A stretch of DNA of 64,000 nucleotides from positions 1-64,000 of the forward strand of contig JACRFB010000056.1 in NCBI GenBank assembly GCA_016218045.1, read 5' to 3'. The notes beneath the pieces were generated by a model. That model did no database searches and had not been told where the DNA came from. It saw only the letters and a list, made by a program, of their open reading frames with translations. Of this stretch, positions 19,258 to 28,777 are shown in pieces. The stretch is from Ignavibacteriota bacterium (GTDB taxonomy: Bacteria > Bacteroidota > Ignavibacteria > SZUA-365). Made by a program: the position numbers and the translations under genes. The first letter of the stretch is position 1; each line of letters opens with the position of its first letter.

Positions 19258-21012
19258 ATGTACATTCTCGGTATCAACGCATATCACGGCGACTCATCCG
19301 CCTGTATCATTCGCGACGGTCAGATGCTTGCGGGCGTCGAAGAGGAGCGTTTCTCCCGCGTCAAACATTGGGCGGGATATCCGCGACTCGCGATTGAGTA
19401 TTGTCTGCACGAAGCAGGCGTGACCATACAGGATGTCGATCACATCGCGATCAATCGCGATCCGAAGGCAAACCTCCTCGAAAAGGCGTTATATACTTTC
19501 AGACGGCGTCCGAGTTTCGAGGTGATACGCGACCGCTTGCGCAACGCGTCGAAGGTGGGGAACATACGCGCGGATATCGCGGCGCACTTCGGACTGCGCG
19601 AGGAGGATCTGCGCCCGCGCATCCATACCGTGGAACACCACGTGGCGCATATGGCCAGCGCGTTTTTTGTCTCGCCCTACGCCGACGCCGCCGTCGTTTC
19701 GACCGATGGTTTCGGCGATTTCGTCGGCGCCATGTGGGGCATCGGACACGACAGATCGATATCGATACAGGACCGCATCTATTTCCCGCATTCGCTCGGG
19801 CTCTTTTATCTCACCATGACGCAGTATCTCGGTTTCCCGTATTACGGCGACGAATACAAAGTCATGGGACTCGCATCGTACGGCACACCACGCTTCCTCG
19901 ATCAGATGCGCCGAATCGTCCATCTTCACGACAACGGTCGTTTCGAACTCGAGCTGCCGCTGTTCAACCACGCCACTTCGGGCATCGCGATGACGTGGGA
20001 GAACGGATCACCGGAAATCGGCCGCGCGTTCACACCCGCGCTCGAGGACATGCTCGGTCCGGCGCGGACAAAAGGGGAACCCGTCGAGCAGTATCACATG
20101 GACATGGCCGCCTCGATGCAGGCCATGTACGAGGAGGCCTTCTTCCACCTCATCAATCACGTGCAGGAGCGCAGCGGAACGAAAACGCTGTGCCTCGCCG
20201 GCGGGACGGCTATGAACTCGGTTGCCAACGGCAAGATCTTCGACAAATCCGCCTTCACCGACGTGTACATACAGGCGGCGGCGGGAGACGCCGGCGGCGC
20301 GCTGGGCGCGGCATATCACGTGTGGAACGACGTGCTGGGGCGCGAGCGCGGCTTTGTGATGAACGCGGCGTATTGGGGACCCGGCTACGACGACACCACT
20401 GTATCGAACGCGATAGAAGCCCGGCGGGCCGAACTCGATGCCGCCGGTGTTGCCGTCACCCGTGTGGACGAGCTTCGCGACCTCTGTGAAAAAACGGCGG
20501 CACATATCGCGGACGGGTCCGTGGTGGGTTGGTTCCAGGGCCGCGTGGAATGGGGTCCGCGCGCGCTGGGCAACAGATCCATCGTCGTCGATCCGCGACG
20601 TGCCGAGATGAAGGACATCCTGAATGCGCGCATCAAGCGGCGCGAATCGTTCCGGCCCTTCGCGCCGTCGATACTCGCGGAATACACCGGCGAGTATTTC
20701 GAGAAGGACTATCCCGATCCGTTTATGATCAAAGTCTATCCCGTACGCGAGGAGAAACGCGGCGTGATTCCGGCCGTGACACACGTCGACGGCAGCGGGC
20801 GGTTGCAGACTGTACATCGCGATGTAAATCCGCGATATTGGGAACTGATCGACTCCTTCCGCGCGCTCACAGGTGTACCCGTGGTGCTGAACACCAGCTT
20901 CAATGAAAACGAGCCGATCGTCTGCACACCCGCCGAAGCGCTCGAGACGTTTCTGCGCACAAAGATGGATGTCCTCGTCCTCAACGACTGGCTGCTCGTT
21001 CGCCCTGCCTGA
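19258..21012 (+). CDS. Carbamoyltransferase (NodU/CmcH family)
   Basis: This is a protein of about 584 residues starting MYILGINAYHGDSSACII, the typical NodU/CmcH N-terminus. The N-terminal kinase-like domain has EHHVAHMASAF and VVSTDGFGD. The C-terminal YrdC-like part has FQGRVEWGPRALGNRS and VVLNTSFNENEPIV. The family moves a carbamoyl group from carbamoyl phosphate, through an adenylate, to a sugar hydroxyl. It presumably decorates a sugar of this polysaccharide. The frame extends upstream through repeats, but ATG 19258 gives the conserved start. Confidence 0.9.
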   Translation: MYILGINAYHGDSSACIIRDGQMLAGVEEERFSRVKHWAGYPRLAIEYCLHEAGVTIQDVDHIAINRDPKANLLEKALYTFRRRPSFEVIRDRLRNASKVGNIRADIAAHFGLREEDLRPRIHTVEHHVAHMASAFFVSPYADAAVVSTDGFGDFVGAMWGIGHDRSISIQDRIYFPHSLGLFYLTMTQYLGFPYYGDEYKVMGLASYGTPRFLDQMRRIVHLHDNGRFELELPLFNHATSGIAMTWENGSPEIGRAFTPALEDMLGPARTKGEPVEQYHMDMAASMQAMYEEAFFHLINHVQERSGTKTLCLAGGTAMNSVANGKIFDKSAFTDVYIQAAAGDAGGALGAAYHVWNDVLGRERGFVMNAAYWGPGYDDTTVSNAIEARRAELDAAGVAVTRVDELRDLCEKTAAHIADGSVVGWFQGRVEWGPRALGNRSIVVDPRRAEMKDILNARIKRRESFRPFAPSILAEYTGEYFEKDYPDPFMIKVYPVREEKRGVIPAVTHVDGSGRLQTVHRDVNPRYWELIDSFRALTGVPVVLNTSFNENEPIVCTPAEALETFLRTKMDVLVLNDWLLVRPA

Positions 21013-21024
21013 TTCTTTTCCTCC

Positions 21025-22248
21025 ATGCGCATTCTTCTCCTCAACCAGTACTACTGGCCCGACATCAGCGGCAACGCCCAGTACGGCACGCAGCTCGCGG
21101 AGGATCTCGCGGCTGCGGGCATGGAGGTGCATGCCATAGCCAGCCGCGGCGACTATCTCGGAGAGCGCACGGAACCGCTGCCCGCGGAGGAGGTACGCAA
21201 CGGGGTGTTCATCCACCGCGTGCCCGTCACAAATTTCGGGAAACGCCGGCCGTGGACGCGGCTCGCCGACGCGCTGTCCTTTCACATCATGGCCTTTCTA
21301 CGCGCTATGCGTCTTGCGCGCCCGGACGTGATCATCACACAGACCGCCCCGCTGCTCATCGGCGTGCCCGCCGCGCTGCTCGCCACGCTGCGCCGCGCGC
21401 GGCTCGTGGTGTGGTGCCAGGACGTCTGGCCCGACATCGCCTTCGCGCTGAATCTGTTCCGCACAAAATCCTATTCCGGACGCCTGTTCCGTGTCGTTGC
21501 ACGCGCGGCAATGCGGCGCGCGGACCGTGTCGCGGCCATAGGACGCTGCATGCAGACCTATCTCGTGCAGCATGCCGGACTCGACGAGCGCGCGGTCGTG
21601 TATCATCCGAACTGGAGCGATTCGCGCGACCTCCGTCCCGTCGCTCCTGAACTGAATCAATTCCGCAAGGCGCACGGGCTCAACGGCGCGTTTGTCGTCC
21701 TCTACTCCGGCAACATGGGTTGGGGCCACCCCTTCGAAAGCATCATGGAGGCCGCGCGCCGGCTTCGGGACAGGCGCGACATCCGTTTCCTCTTTATCGG
21801 CGGCGGGCAGCGCAGGCAGTATATCGAGGATACAATCCGCGACGCGGCACTCGACACCGCGCTGCTGCTGCCCTATCAGCCGCTCGACGTGCTGTCGGAA
21901 TCACTCTCCGCCGGGGACCTGCATCTCGTGTCCCTTGACCCGCGACTGGACGGACTCATCGTTCCGAGCAAATTCTACGGCGCTCTTGCGGTGGGCCGGC
22001 CCGTTTTGTTCGTCGGATCGCCGAACAATGAAATTGCGCGTGTCATCGATGAGGCGGGATGCGGACAGCGTGTCGATCCCGACGACCCCGACGCGTTGAC
22101 CGAGGCGATTCGTGCAGCCGCCGATACGCCCGACCTCTGGGCCTCGATGGGCGGTCGCGCGCGTGATGCCTACACCACGCTCTATACCAGGGAATCGGGC
22201 ACTGCACGGTACGCCGAACTTCTCCGGGCCCTCTCGCCGGGGAGGTGA
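21025..22248 (+). CDS. Glycosyltransferase family 4, WbuB/WcaI-like
   Basis: This is a 407-residue GT4 enzyme. MRILLLNQYYWPDISGNAQ and VVWCQDVWPDIAFAL are hallmarks of the WbuB/WcaI clade (fucose or N-acetyl-fucosamine-type transferases in O-antigen and colanic acid). The C-terminal domain has VLYSGNMGWGHPFESI and FLFIGGGQRR. The start is 12 bases after the carbamoyltransferase stop. The donor sugar is not determined. Confidence 0.87.
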   Translation: MRILLLNQYYWPDISGNAQYGTQLAEDLAAAGMEVHAIASRGDYLGERTEPLPAEEVRNGVFIHRVPVTNFGKRRPWTRLADALSFHIMAFLRAMRLARPDVIITQTAPLLIGVPAALLATLRRARLVVWCQDVWPDIAFALNLFRTKSYSGRLFRVVARAAMRRADRVAAIGRCMQTYLVQHAGLDERAVVYHPNWSDSRDLRPVAPELNQFRKAHGLNGAFVVLYSGNMGWGHPFESIMEAARRLRDRRDIRFLFIGGGQRRQYIEDTIRDAALDTALLLPYQPLDVLSESLSAGDLHLVSLDPRLDGLIVPSKFYGALAVGRPVLFVGSPNNEIARVIDEAGCGQRVDPDDPDALTEAIRAAADTPDLWASMGGRARDAYTTLYTRESGTARYAELLRALSPGR

Positions 22249-22279
22249 AACCGCCTGATACCGGCACACTGAAATTGCT

Positions 22280-23533
22280 ATGGTTTTTGAGTCACCGTCA
22301 CTATATTTTTGCTTTGATTCGCCGTTTCCCGCACTCTGGATACCCCGCCTTTTGTACTACTTCCCTCCGATCTCGCTGTTCCTCGCTGTGTTGACGATGC
22401 CTCTGTGCATCAAGCTGGCGCATCGATGGGGCCTGTTCGATATGCCCGATCAGGATCGGAAGCTGCACGGGCGCCAGGTTCCCTTCACCGGGGGACTCAG
22501 TCTGATATTCGCCTTTCTCACGACCGCGATTATTTCCTTCCTGTTTCCGGTTGAGGAGATCTGGCGGACGCTGCATCCGGCCGATTCGCCCATATTTGTC
22601 TATGCGCTCGAAGCCGGCGCTATCATCCTCGTGCTCGGCATCGTCGATGATCTGACCGACGTCACCTTCCAGCGCAAATTCATCTTCCAGTTTCTCGCCG
22701 CGTTCTTTGTGATCCTCGGCGCGATCCGCGGTGACGTGTATCCGCATGTGTTCGGTGTCACCGAGTCCTCGGTCATCTACAACTCCATCGGCACCGTCGT
22801 CACGGTGCTGTGGATTGTCGGGCTCACAAACGCCGTCAACATGATCGACGGCATGGACGGCCTCGCCGCCGGCACGTCGCTGATCAGTGTCTCCGCCTTC
22901 GGCATTCTGGCCTTGCTGTGGGGTGATCCCGTGCTCGCGTCGCTGTGTTTTATACTGGGCGGTGCGCTTATCGGCTTCCTCCTGTTCAACTTCCATCCCG
23001 CGCGCGTCTTTATGGGCGACACGGGCAGCATGTTCCTCGGATTCACTCTCGGCGTCCTCGGATGGCTGCTGGTTGATCGTGGTCCGATGAAGCTGACCGT
23101 CTTTTTTGTGCCCATCATCATGCTGGGCCTTCCCATCTCCGATACACTGCTCGCCTTCTTCCGTCGCATCATCAAGAAACAGAATCCATTCACCGGCGAC
23201 CGTTTCCACATTCATCACATGATGAAGGCGCGTTTCGGTCTCTCGTCGCAGGCCACCGTCCTCATTCTGTACGGCATCGCGCTGATCTACGCGGGCGCGG
23301 GGCTCTGTCTCGCGCTGCTGCCCGAGTTGTACGGTTGGCTGCTGCTCGGCGTGCTTGTGATCGCGCAGGGCTGTTTCTTCCATCTGCTCGGTTATGTGCG
23401 CCTGGTATTCCAGAGCGAGCCCGATGATCTGCTGCTCGAAGCGCCGCTTGTGAAAACGAACGGCGTACACGTGAAACCGATGAACGGGAGCCAGGCGTCC
23501 AAGCCGTCGCGTTCCGCGTCGCGCGAGCATTAA
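22280..23533 (+). CDS. Undecaprenyl-phosphate glycosyl-1-phosphate transferase (WecA/MraY family)
   Basis: This is a 417-residue polytopic protein with about 11 hydrophobic segments. Conserved cytoplasmic motifs are LGIVDDLTDVTF (DD pair), NAVNMIDGMDGLAAG, FHPARVFMGDTGSMF and FHIHHMMKARFG. The family transfers a sugar-1-phosphate from a UDP-sugar to undecaprenyl phosphate and starts repeat-unit synthesis. It lies at the end of a polysaccharide locus, which fits an initiating role rather than peptidoglycan MraY. A hydrophilic tail of about 40 residues follows the last segment. Confidence 0.87.
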   Translation: MVFESPSLYFCFDSPFPALWIPRLLYYFPPISLFLAVLTMPLCIKLAHRWGLFDMPDQDRKLHGRQVPFTGGLSLIFAFLTTAIISFLFPVEEIWRTLHPADSPIFVYALEAGAIILVLGIVDDLTDVTFQRKFIFQFLAAFFVILGAIRGDVYPHVFGVTESSVIYNSIGTVVTVLWIVGLTNAVNMIDGMDGLAAGTSLISVSAFGILALLWGDPVLASLCFILGGALIGFLLFNFHPARVFMGDTGSMFLGFTLGVLGWLLVDRGPMKLTVFFVPIIMLGLPISDTLLAFFRRIIKKQNPFTGDRFHIHHMMKARFGLSSQATVLILYGIALIYAGAGLCLALLPELYGWLLLGVLVIAQGCFFHLLGYVRLVFQSEPDDLLLEAPLVKTNGVHVKPMNGSQASKPSRSASREH

Positions 23534-23597
23534 CGACACGTTTCCACACAGCACCGATCACCACCGCACCTCCATACACATTCATCCTCGGGACATT

Positions 23598-24938
23598 ATG
23601 CCGCACACAATTGCCGTGATAGGAACCGGATATGTCGGTCTGGTTTCAGGAACGTGTTTCGCCGAAAATGGGAACACCGTCATCTGCGTCGACAACGATC
23701 CGAAAAAGCTTGAGAAGCTGCGCAACGGGAAGATTCCGATTTACGAACCGGGCCTGCATCCCCTCTACGAGCGCAACGCCAAAGAGGGACGGCTCACCTT
23801 CACCGACGATCTCGAGAGCGCGGTTCTCGCGTCGGATGTCATCTTCCTCTGCCTGCCGACTCCGCCGAACGAGGATGGCTCGGCCGACCTTCAGTACGTG
23901 CTGCGCGTGGCCGACGAAATCGGCGCGATACTGCAGCGGCACGCACCGCAGCCCTTCAAGATCATCGTCGATAAAAGCACCGTGCCCATAGGCACATCCG
24001 AACGTGTCACCGAGACAATTCGCGCGAAGTACGCGGGCGATTTCACCGTCGCATCCAATCCGGAATTCCTGCGCGAAGGATTTGCGGTGGAGGACAGCCT
24101 CCGCCCCGACCGTGTCGTGATCGGCACCTCCGACGAACGCGCGCGGCAGACTCTGACAGCGCTATACGAGCCCTTTGTCCTCTCGGGCAATCCCATCATC
24201 GTGATGGACGAGCGCAGCGCCGAGATCACCAAGTACGCCGCCAACAGTTTTCTCGCGATGCGCATTTCGTTCATGAACGACCTCGCGAATCTCTGCGAGA
24301 TCCTCGACGCCGACGTCGACAACATCCGCAAGGGCATCGGCACCGACACACGCATCGGAAAAAAATTCCTCTTCTCGGGCGTCGGGTACGGCGGCTCGTG
24401 TTTCCCGAAGGATGTGAAAGCGCTCCTGAAATCCTCCAACAATGCCGGACATCCGCTGCGCATCGTGCAGGCGGTGGAAGACGTCAACGCCGATCAGCCG
24501 AAACGATTCTTCGAAAAAGTGCACACGTATTTCAAAGGGAATCTTGCCGGCAAAACCTTTGCGCTGTGGGGACTCGCCTTTAAACCGAACACCGACGACG
24601 TACGCGAGGCGCCCGCATACATCATCATCGACTCGCTACTCGCGGCCGGCGCGCGCGTTAACGCCTTTGATCCCGAGGCGGTGGAAAACACACGCGAGCG
24701 GTACGGTGACCGCATCAATTATGCCGCGTCCATGTACGACGCCATCGAGGGCGCGCACGCGCTGCTCATGGTCACCGAGTGGAATGAATTCCGCAAGCCC
24801 GACTGGAAGCGGGTGAAATCCAAACTCGCCGAGCCGGTGATTTTCGACGGACGCAACATTTACAACGCCGACGAGATGATCGCCGAAGGATTCGACTGTT
24901 TCTTCATCGGTCGCAGACCGGCGCGGGGACGGGTCTGA
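23598..24938 (+). CDS. ugd: UDP-glucose 6-dehydrogenase
   Basis: This is a 446-residue protein with all three domains of the UDP-glucose/GDP-mannose dehydrogenase family. VIGTGYVGLVSGTCFAENG binds NAD, GVGYGGSCFPKDV carries catalytic Cys268, and GLAFKPNTDDVREAP marks the C-terminal UDP-binding domain. It oxidises UDP-glucose to UDP-glucuronate in the cytoplasm. This would feed the PssD/PssE-like transferase and could provide the uronic acid for AsnB-type amidation. An intrinsic terminator follows at 25023. Confidence 0.93.
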   Translation: MPHTIAVIGTGYVGLVSGTCFAENGNTVICVDNDPKKLEKLRNGKIPIYEPGLHPLYERNAKEGRLTFTDDLESAVLASDVIFLCLPTPPNEDGSADLQYVLRVADEIGAILQRHAPQPFKIIVDKSTVPIGTSERVTETIRAKYAGDFTVASNPEFLREGFAVEDSLRPDRVVIGTSDERARQTLTALYEPFVLSGNPIIVMDERSAEITKYAANSFLAMRISFMNDLANLCEILDADVDNIRKGIGTDTRIGKKFLFSGVGYGGSCFPKDVKALLKSSNNAGHPLRIVQAVEDVNADQPKRFFEKVHTYFKGNLAGKTFALWGLAFKPNTDDVREAPAYIIIDSLLAAGARVNAFDPEAVENTRERYGDRINYAASMYDAIEGAHALLMVTEWNEFRKPDWKRVKSKLAEPVIFDGRNIYNADEMIAEGFDCFFIGRRPARGRV

Positions 24939-25022
24939 CCGATACCGGAGTAACACGGTAACGGAGTTTCCGTGCCCGGGAGTATCGGAGCATCGGGCAA
25001 GGGAAGCGGTACGTAAAATGGA

Positions 25023-25054
25023 AACGCTGCGAAGCACTCGCAGCGTTTTTTTTT
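25023..25054 (+). terminator. Intrinsic terminator after ugd
   Basis: AACGCTGCGA and TCGCAGCGTT form a perfect 10-bp stem with a 5-base loop, followed by a run of T residues. It ends the long polysaccharide transcript about 85 bases after the ugd stop. Confidence 0.92.
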
Positions 25055-25168
25055 GTCCCTCCGTATCAGTGTGGCTCCGATACTGTGTGATTGCGGAACT
25101 CCGCACGCCACACGCTTCGTTATATGGCTACGACACCGAGACTCTACACCACGACCGACACCAATACA

Positions 25169-27478
25169 ATGACACCACGACGCACCTCGATCCTGCACAC
25201 CTGCGCACTACTCCTTCTGTTCGCGGGAACCCTTATCACCCCCGTCGTGTCGTGGGCGCAGGAGGCGGCGGGATCCATCAAAGGTAGTGTCAGTGACGAG
25301 GCGACGGGCGAAGCGCTGGTCGGCGCGTCGGTGATTGTTCTCTGGACGAGCTACGGCGCTGCGGCAGACGTCGAAGGCCGTTTCGAGATCCGGAACGTGC
25401 CGCCGGGCACATACCGCGTGCAGGCCTCGGTTGTCGGATACAAGCCGGCACTGCTCACCGATGTGGTGGTGGCATCCGGACGGCAGACGCAGCTCGTGTT
25501 TCAACTTCAGGCCATGCCCATCGATCTTGATGCGGTGGTCGTGGAGGCCGATTATTTCCGCAAGGACGCCGACGAACCTGTCAGCGCACAGACCCTATCC
25601 TACGAGGAAATACGACGGGCACCCGGAGGGCAGGAGGACGTCATCCGCGCGATTTCCGTACTCCCGGGCGTCGTGCAGGTGTCGGCCGGGCGCAACGATC
25701 TCATCGTCCGCGGCGGCGCGGCTTCCGAGAACCTTTATGTGATCGACAATATCGAAGTCCCGAACATCAATCATTTCGGCACGCAGGGCGCGACGGGCGG
25801 ACCGCTGAGTTTTGTCAATCTCGATTTTGTGCGCGACGTGACCTTCTCGAGCGGTGGTTTCGGATCGCGCTATGGCGACAAACTGTCGTCGGTGCTTTCG
25901 ATACAGTTGAAAGACGGACGCGACGACCGCATCGGCGGGAAGGCCACCGTGTCGGCCTCGCAGTTCGGCCTCAACGCGGAAGGGCCGCTGGGCGGAAACG
26001 GAAACTTCCTTTTCTCGGCCCGGCGCAGCTACCTCGATTTTATCTTCAAAGCCGCTGGTTTCGGTTTTGTGCCGGAGTACTGGGACTTCCTCGCCAAGGC
26101 GCGGTATTCCATCGACTCAAAAAACGAACTCTCGTTTTTCACCATCTCCGCGCTCGACGACATACGATTCTTCAACGACACCGAGGACCAGCGCTACAGC
26201 AACTCGCGCATACTCGGCAGTTCGCAGGATCAGTACATTTCGTCCTTCTCCTGGCGGCACCTGATGGAACACGGTTTTGTGACACTGTCGTTGAATCGCA
26301 CCTTCGTCTCCTACGATTATCTGCAGACGGATTCGCTGCTCAATCCCGTCTTCACGAGCATCTCGAAGGAGGCGGAGACCGGTCTTCGCGCGGACGCGGT
26401 GTTCCTGCTGGACCGCGGCACCGAGCTGAGCTTTGGTGCGCAGGGAAAACTCCTGCGTGTGGACGGCCGCCTGAACGTGTCGCCCAATCCGTATTTCCCG
26501 CTTGCCATGACGCCGAACACGCTGTGGGACACGACCGGCACAAAGGCCTCCGCCTACGCACAGATCTCCCATCTGTTTTTCGACCGGCTTCAAGCCATCG
26601 CGGGAGCGCGTGTGGATTACTTCAGCATGATCGACAAGCCGGCCGTGTTCAGTCCGCGCCTCTCCCTCTCCTACGCCGTTACACCGCTGACATCGGTGAG
26701 TGCAAGCGCCGGTATCTTTCACCAGGCGCCGTCGCTGATCTGGCTCGTGTCCAACTCCGCCAACCGCGCGCTCGAGCATCTGCAGGTGCGGCAGTTTGTG
26801 GCGGGTATCGAACATCTGCTGCGCGCCGATACCAAGATCCGTCTCGAAGGTTACGTGAAGCAGTACACGAATTATCCCGCGAACACCTTGCGGAAATATT
26901 TTGTGCAGGCCAACACCGGCGCGGGTTTTGGCGGATCCGATGAGGGCTTTGCCGCGTTCGGCTTCGATCCGCTGGTCAGTGAGGGCAGCGGACTCGCCCG
27001 TGGTGTGGAACTTCTGTTGCAGAAGCGCCTCTCCGAAATCCCCTGTTACGGAATTCTGAGTCTGACCTACGGCGAGTCGAACTTTACGGCGCTCGACGGC
27101 GTGGAGCGGCCGGGATCCTTCGATCAGCGCATCATTGTGAATCTGAGCGGTGGATACAAATTCAACGAACGTTGGGAGACCAGTCTCAAATTCCGATTCG
27201 GGACCGGCGCGCCGTACACGCCGTTCCTGCCCGACGGCACCATCGACGCGGCACGCTACAACGGCGAGCGCCTGCCGGTGTTTCATGCGCTCGATCTGCG
27301 CCTCGACCGCCGCTGGAATTTTGCGACATGGAACCTCGTCACCTACATCGACATTCAGAACGTGTACAATCGCAAGAATGTGCAGAGTGCGCGCTTCGAC
27401 TTCCGGAACCGCCGGACCGAACTCGGCAGCGGCACCATCGGTATACTTCCGACCATCGGCGTCAGCGCGGAGTTTTGA
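25169..27478 (+). CDS. TonB-dependent outer-membrane receptor with carboxypeptidase-like domain
   Basis: This is a protein of about 769 residues. ATG 25169 gives a good signal peptide (MTPRRTSILHTCALLLLFAG, ending near SWAQE). Residues about 31-113 form a carboxypeptidase-regulatory-like beta sandwich (GSIKGSVSDEATGEALVGAS). A plug domain follows with YVIDNIEVPN, then a beta-barrel ending in GVSAEF with terminal Phe. Such proteins import ligands across the outer membrane with TonB energy. The substrate is not evident and no SusD partner is adjacent. The stop codon lies in the first heptad of the next repeat array. Confidence 0.88.
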   Translation: MTPRRTSILHTCALLLLFAGTLITPVVSWAQEAAGSIKGSVSDEATGEALVGASVIVLWTSYGAAADVEGRFEIRNVPPGTYRVQASVVGYKPALLTDVVVASGRQTQLVFQLQAMPIDLDAVVVEADYFRKDADEPVSAQTLSYEEIRRAPGGQEDVIRAISVLPGVVQVSAGRNDLIVRGGAASENLYVIDNIEVPNINHFGTQGATGGPLSFVNLDFVRDVTFSSGGFGSRYGDKLSSVLSIQLKDGRDDRIGGKATVSASQFGLNAEGPLGGNGNFLFSARRSYLDFIFKAAGFGFVPEYWDFLAKARYSIDSKNELSFFTISALDDIRFFNDTEDQRYSNSRILGSSQDQYISSFSWRHLMEHGFVTLSLNRTFVSYDYLQTDSLLNPVFTSISKEAETGLRADAVFLLDRGTELSFGAQGKLLRVDGRLNVSPNPYFPLAMTPNTLWDTTGTKASAYAQISHLFFDRLQAIAGARVDYFSMIDKPAVFSPRLSLSYAVTPLTSVSASAGIFHQAPSLIWLVSNSANRALEHLQVRQFVAGIEHLLRADTKIRLEGYVKQYTNYPANTLRKYFVQANTGAGFGGSDEGFAAFGFDPLVSEGSGLARGVELLLQKRLSEIPCYGILSLTYGESNFTALDGVERPGSFDQRIIVNLSGGYKFNERWETSLKFRFGTGAPYTPFLPDGTIDAARYNGERLPVFHALDLRLDRRWNFATWNLVTYIDIQNVYNRKNVQSARFDFRNRRTELGSGTIGILPTIGVSAEF

Positions 27479-27521
27479 GCTAGGAGCTGGGAGTTAGGAG
27501 CTGGGATCTGGAATGTAGGAG
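27477..27521. repeat. Heptad array (GGAGTTA family) overlapping stop codon
   Basis: Units GAGCTAG, GAGCTGG, GAGTTAG, GAGCTGG, GATCTGG and AATGTAG follow in a 7-bp period. The first unit overlaps the TGA of the TonB receptor gene. Similar units occur at 43461 and, in reverse, near 57815. Confidence 0.85.
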
Positions 27522-27545
27522 GCACCGGCTGATTCGTTGGATGCG

Positions 27546-27622
27546 TGTGTCCTGTCTCCATTCTCCTGTCTCCTCACACCCATTTGAGGATAGAGGAGAC
27601 AGGAGACAGGAATCAGGAACTG
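27546..27622. repeat. Inverted pair of heptad arrays (hairpin-forming)
   Basis: A run of TCCTGTC/TCCATTC/TCCTCAC units is followed by a run of GAGGATA/GAGGAGA/CAGGAGA/CAGGAAT units. The two are complementary (CCTGTCTCCTC against GAGGAGACAGG) and can pair as a long stem. It lies between the TonB receptor and dus genes and could act as a terminator or RNA-stability element. Confidence 0.8.
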
Positions 27623-27668
27623 ACAGAATCAATTTTCCGTTCCGCCGCCCGCCGATGTATCTTCTCCG

Positions 27669-28718
27669 ATGCACCCGAACGTAAAATTCATACTCGATAC
27701 AAAGGCGACACTGGCGCCGATGCTGGGCACAACCGATGCGCCATTCCGCGTCGTGTGCAGGGAGTACGGGCTCGGACACGGATACACGGAAATGGCGAGC
27801 GCAAAAGGCATCGCCGAGGGATCATCCGAGGCCTACCGCTACGCGGTGTTTGACGCGGACGAGGGTCCGGTCTCCATACAGCTTGTCGCCGCGACGCCCG
27901 ATGGCGTGTCGCTTGCGGTGCAGCGGCTTGCGCCGTTACATCCCGCGTTCTTCGACATCAACTGCGGCTGTCCGGACGACCGCATCTGCGAAGCGGGGGC
28001 AGGAGCGGACCTGCTCGAGGATCTCGCGCGGCTCGGCCGTGTCATCGACGCCGCGGTGCGCGCCTCCGACGTGCCCGTGTCGGTGAAGGTGCGCATGAGC
28101 GCGCACCGCAAGGAGAACACCATACGCAGAATCGTGCGTACCGCCGAGGACAACGGCGCGGCCCTGATCGCGGTGCACGGGCGCGCACGCTCGGCCTCGT
28201 ACTCCGAGGCGGCGCATTGGGAGAGCATTGCCGTGGCCAAGGACGAGGCGCGGGTACCCGTCCTGGGGAACGGCGACGTGTTTTCGGCCCGTGACGCGCA
28301 CGCGATGATGCAGCATACCGGCTGTGATGCCGTGATGGTTGCGCGCGGCGCGCTGGGCACGCCGTGGATATTCCGCGACATCGCCGAAGGCAGCGAGAGG
28401 GGGATACTCGACGCGGCGCCATCCGCCGACGCGATGCGCCCGGGTGTCCTGCGGCATCTCGCGGCAATCGAGAAACTGTACGGACCCGTGCTCGCCCTGC
28501 CGCGCGCGCGCAAACACCTGCTCTGGTATGCGCGGCGTTTTGCCGGATTCGAGACGCTGCGACACGAGGTGTTTCTCCGTGAGGACTGCGGCTACCTGCG
28601 CGAAACCGCCGACCGCTTCTTCTCCTCGAATCCGGAACCCCTTGGCGAGAACGATCCGGTTTTCCTCGCCATCGAGGAAACGTTCCGGCGGCGCGTGCTG
28701 TTTTGGATGACACAGTAA
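27669..28718 (+). CDS. dus: tRNA-dihydrouridine synthase
   Basis: This is a 349-residue FMN-dependent TIM-barrel enzyme. LAPMLGTTDAPFRVVCREYG is the N-terminal FMN-binding signature, FFDINCGCPD carries the catalytic cysteine (NxGCP), and AVMVARGALGTPWIFRD is the C-terminal phosphate-binding stretch. It reduces uridine to dihydrouridine in tRNA D-loops. The subclass (DusA/B/C) is not assigned. Confidence 0.9.
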   Translation: MHPNVKFILDTKATLAPMLGTTDAPFRVVCREYGLGHGYTEMASAKGIAEGSSEAYRYAVFDADEGPVSIQLVAATPDGVSLAVQRLAPLHPAFFDINCGCPDDRICEAGAGADLLEDLARLGRVIDAAVRASDVPVSVKVRMSAHRKENTIRRIVRTAEDNGAALIAVHGRARSASYSEAAHWESIAVAKDEARVPVLGNGDVFSARDAHAMMQHTGCDAVMVARGALGTPWIFRDIAEGSERGILDAAPSADAMRPGVLRHLAAIEKLYGPVLALPRARKHLLWYARRFAGFETLRHEVFLREDCGYLRETADRFFSSNPEPLGENDPVFLAIEETFRRRVLFWMTQ

Positions 28719-28777
28719 TTTCCTATTATCTGTATCCGAATAAAGAAATACTTCGTCGTTTTCAGAGAGGCAGGCCC

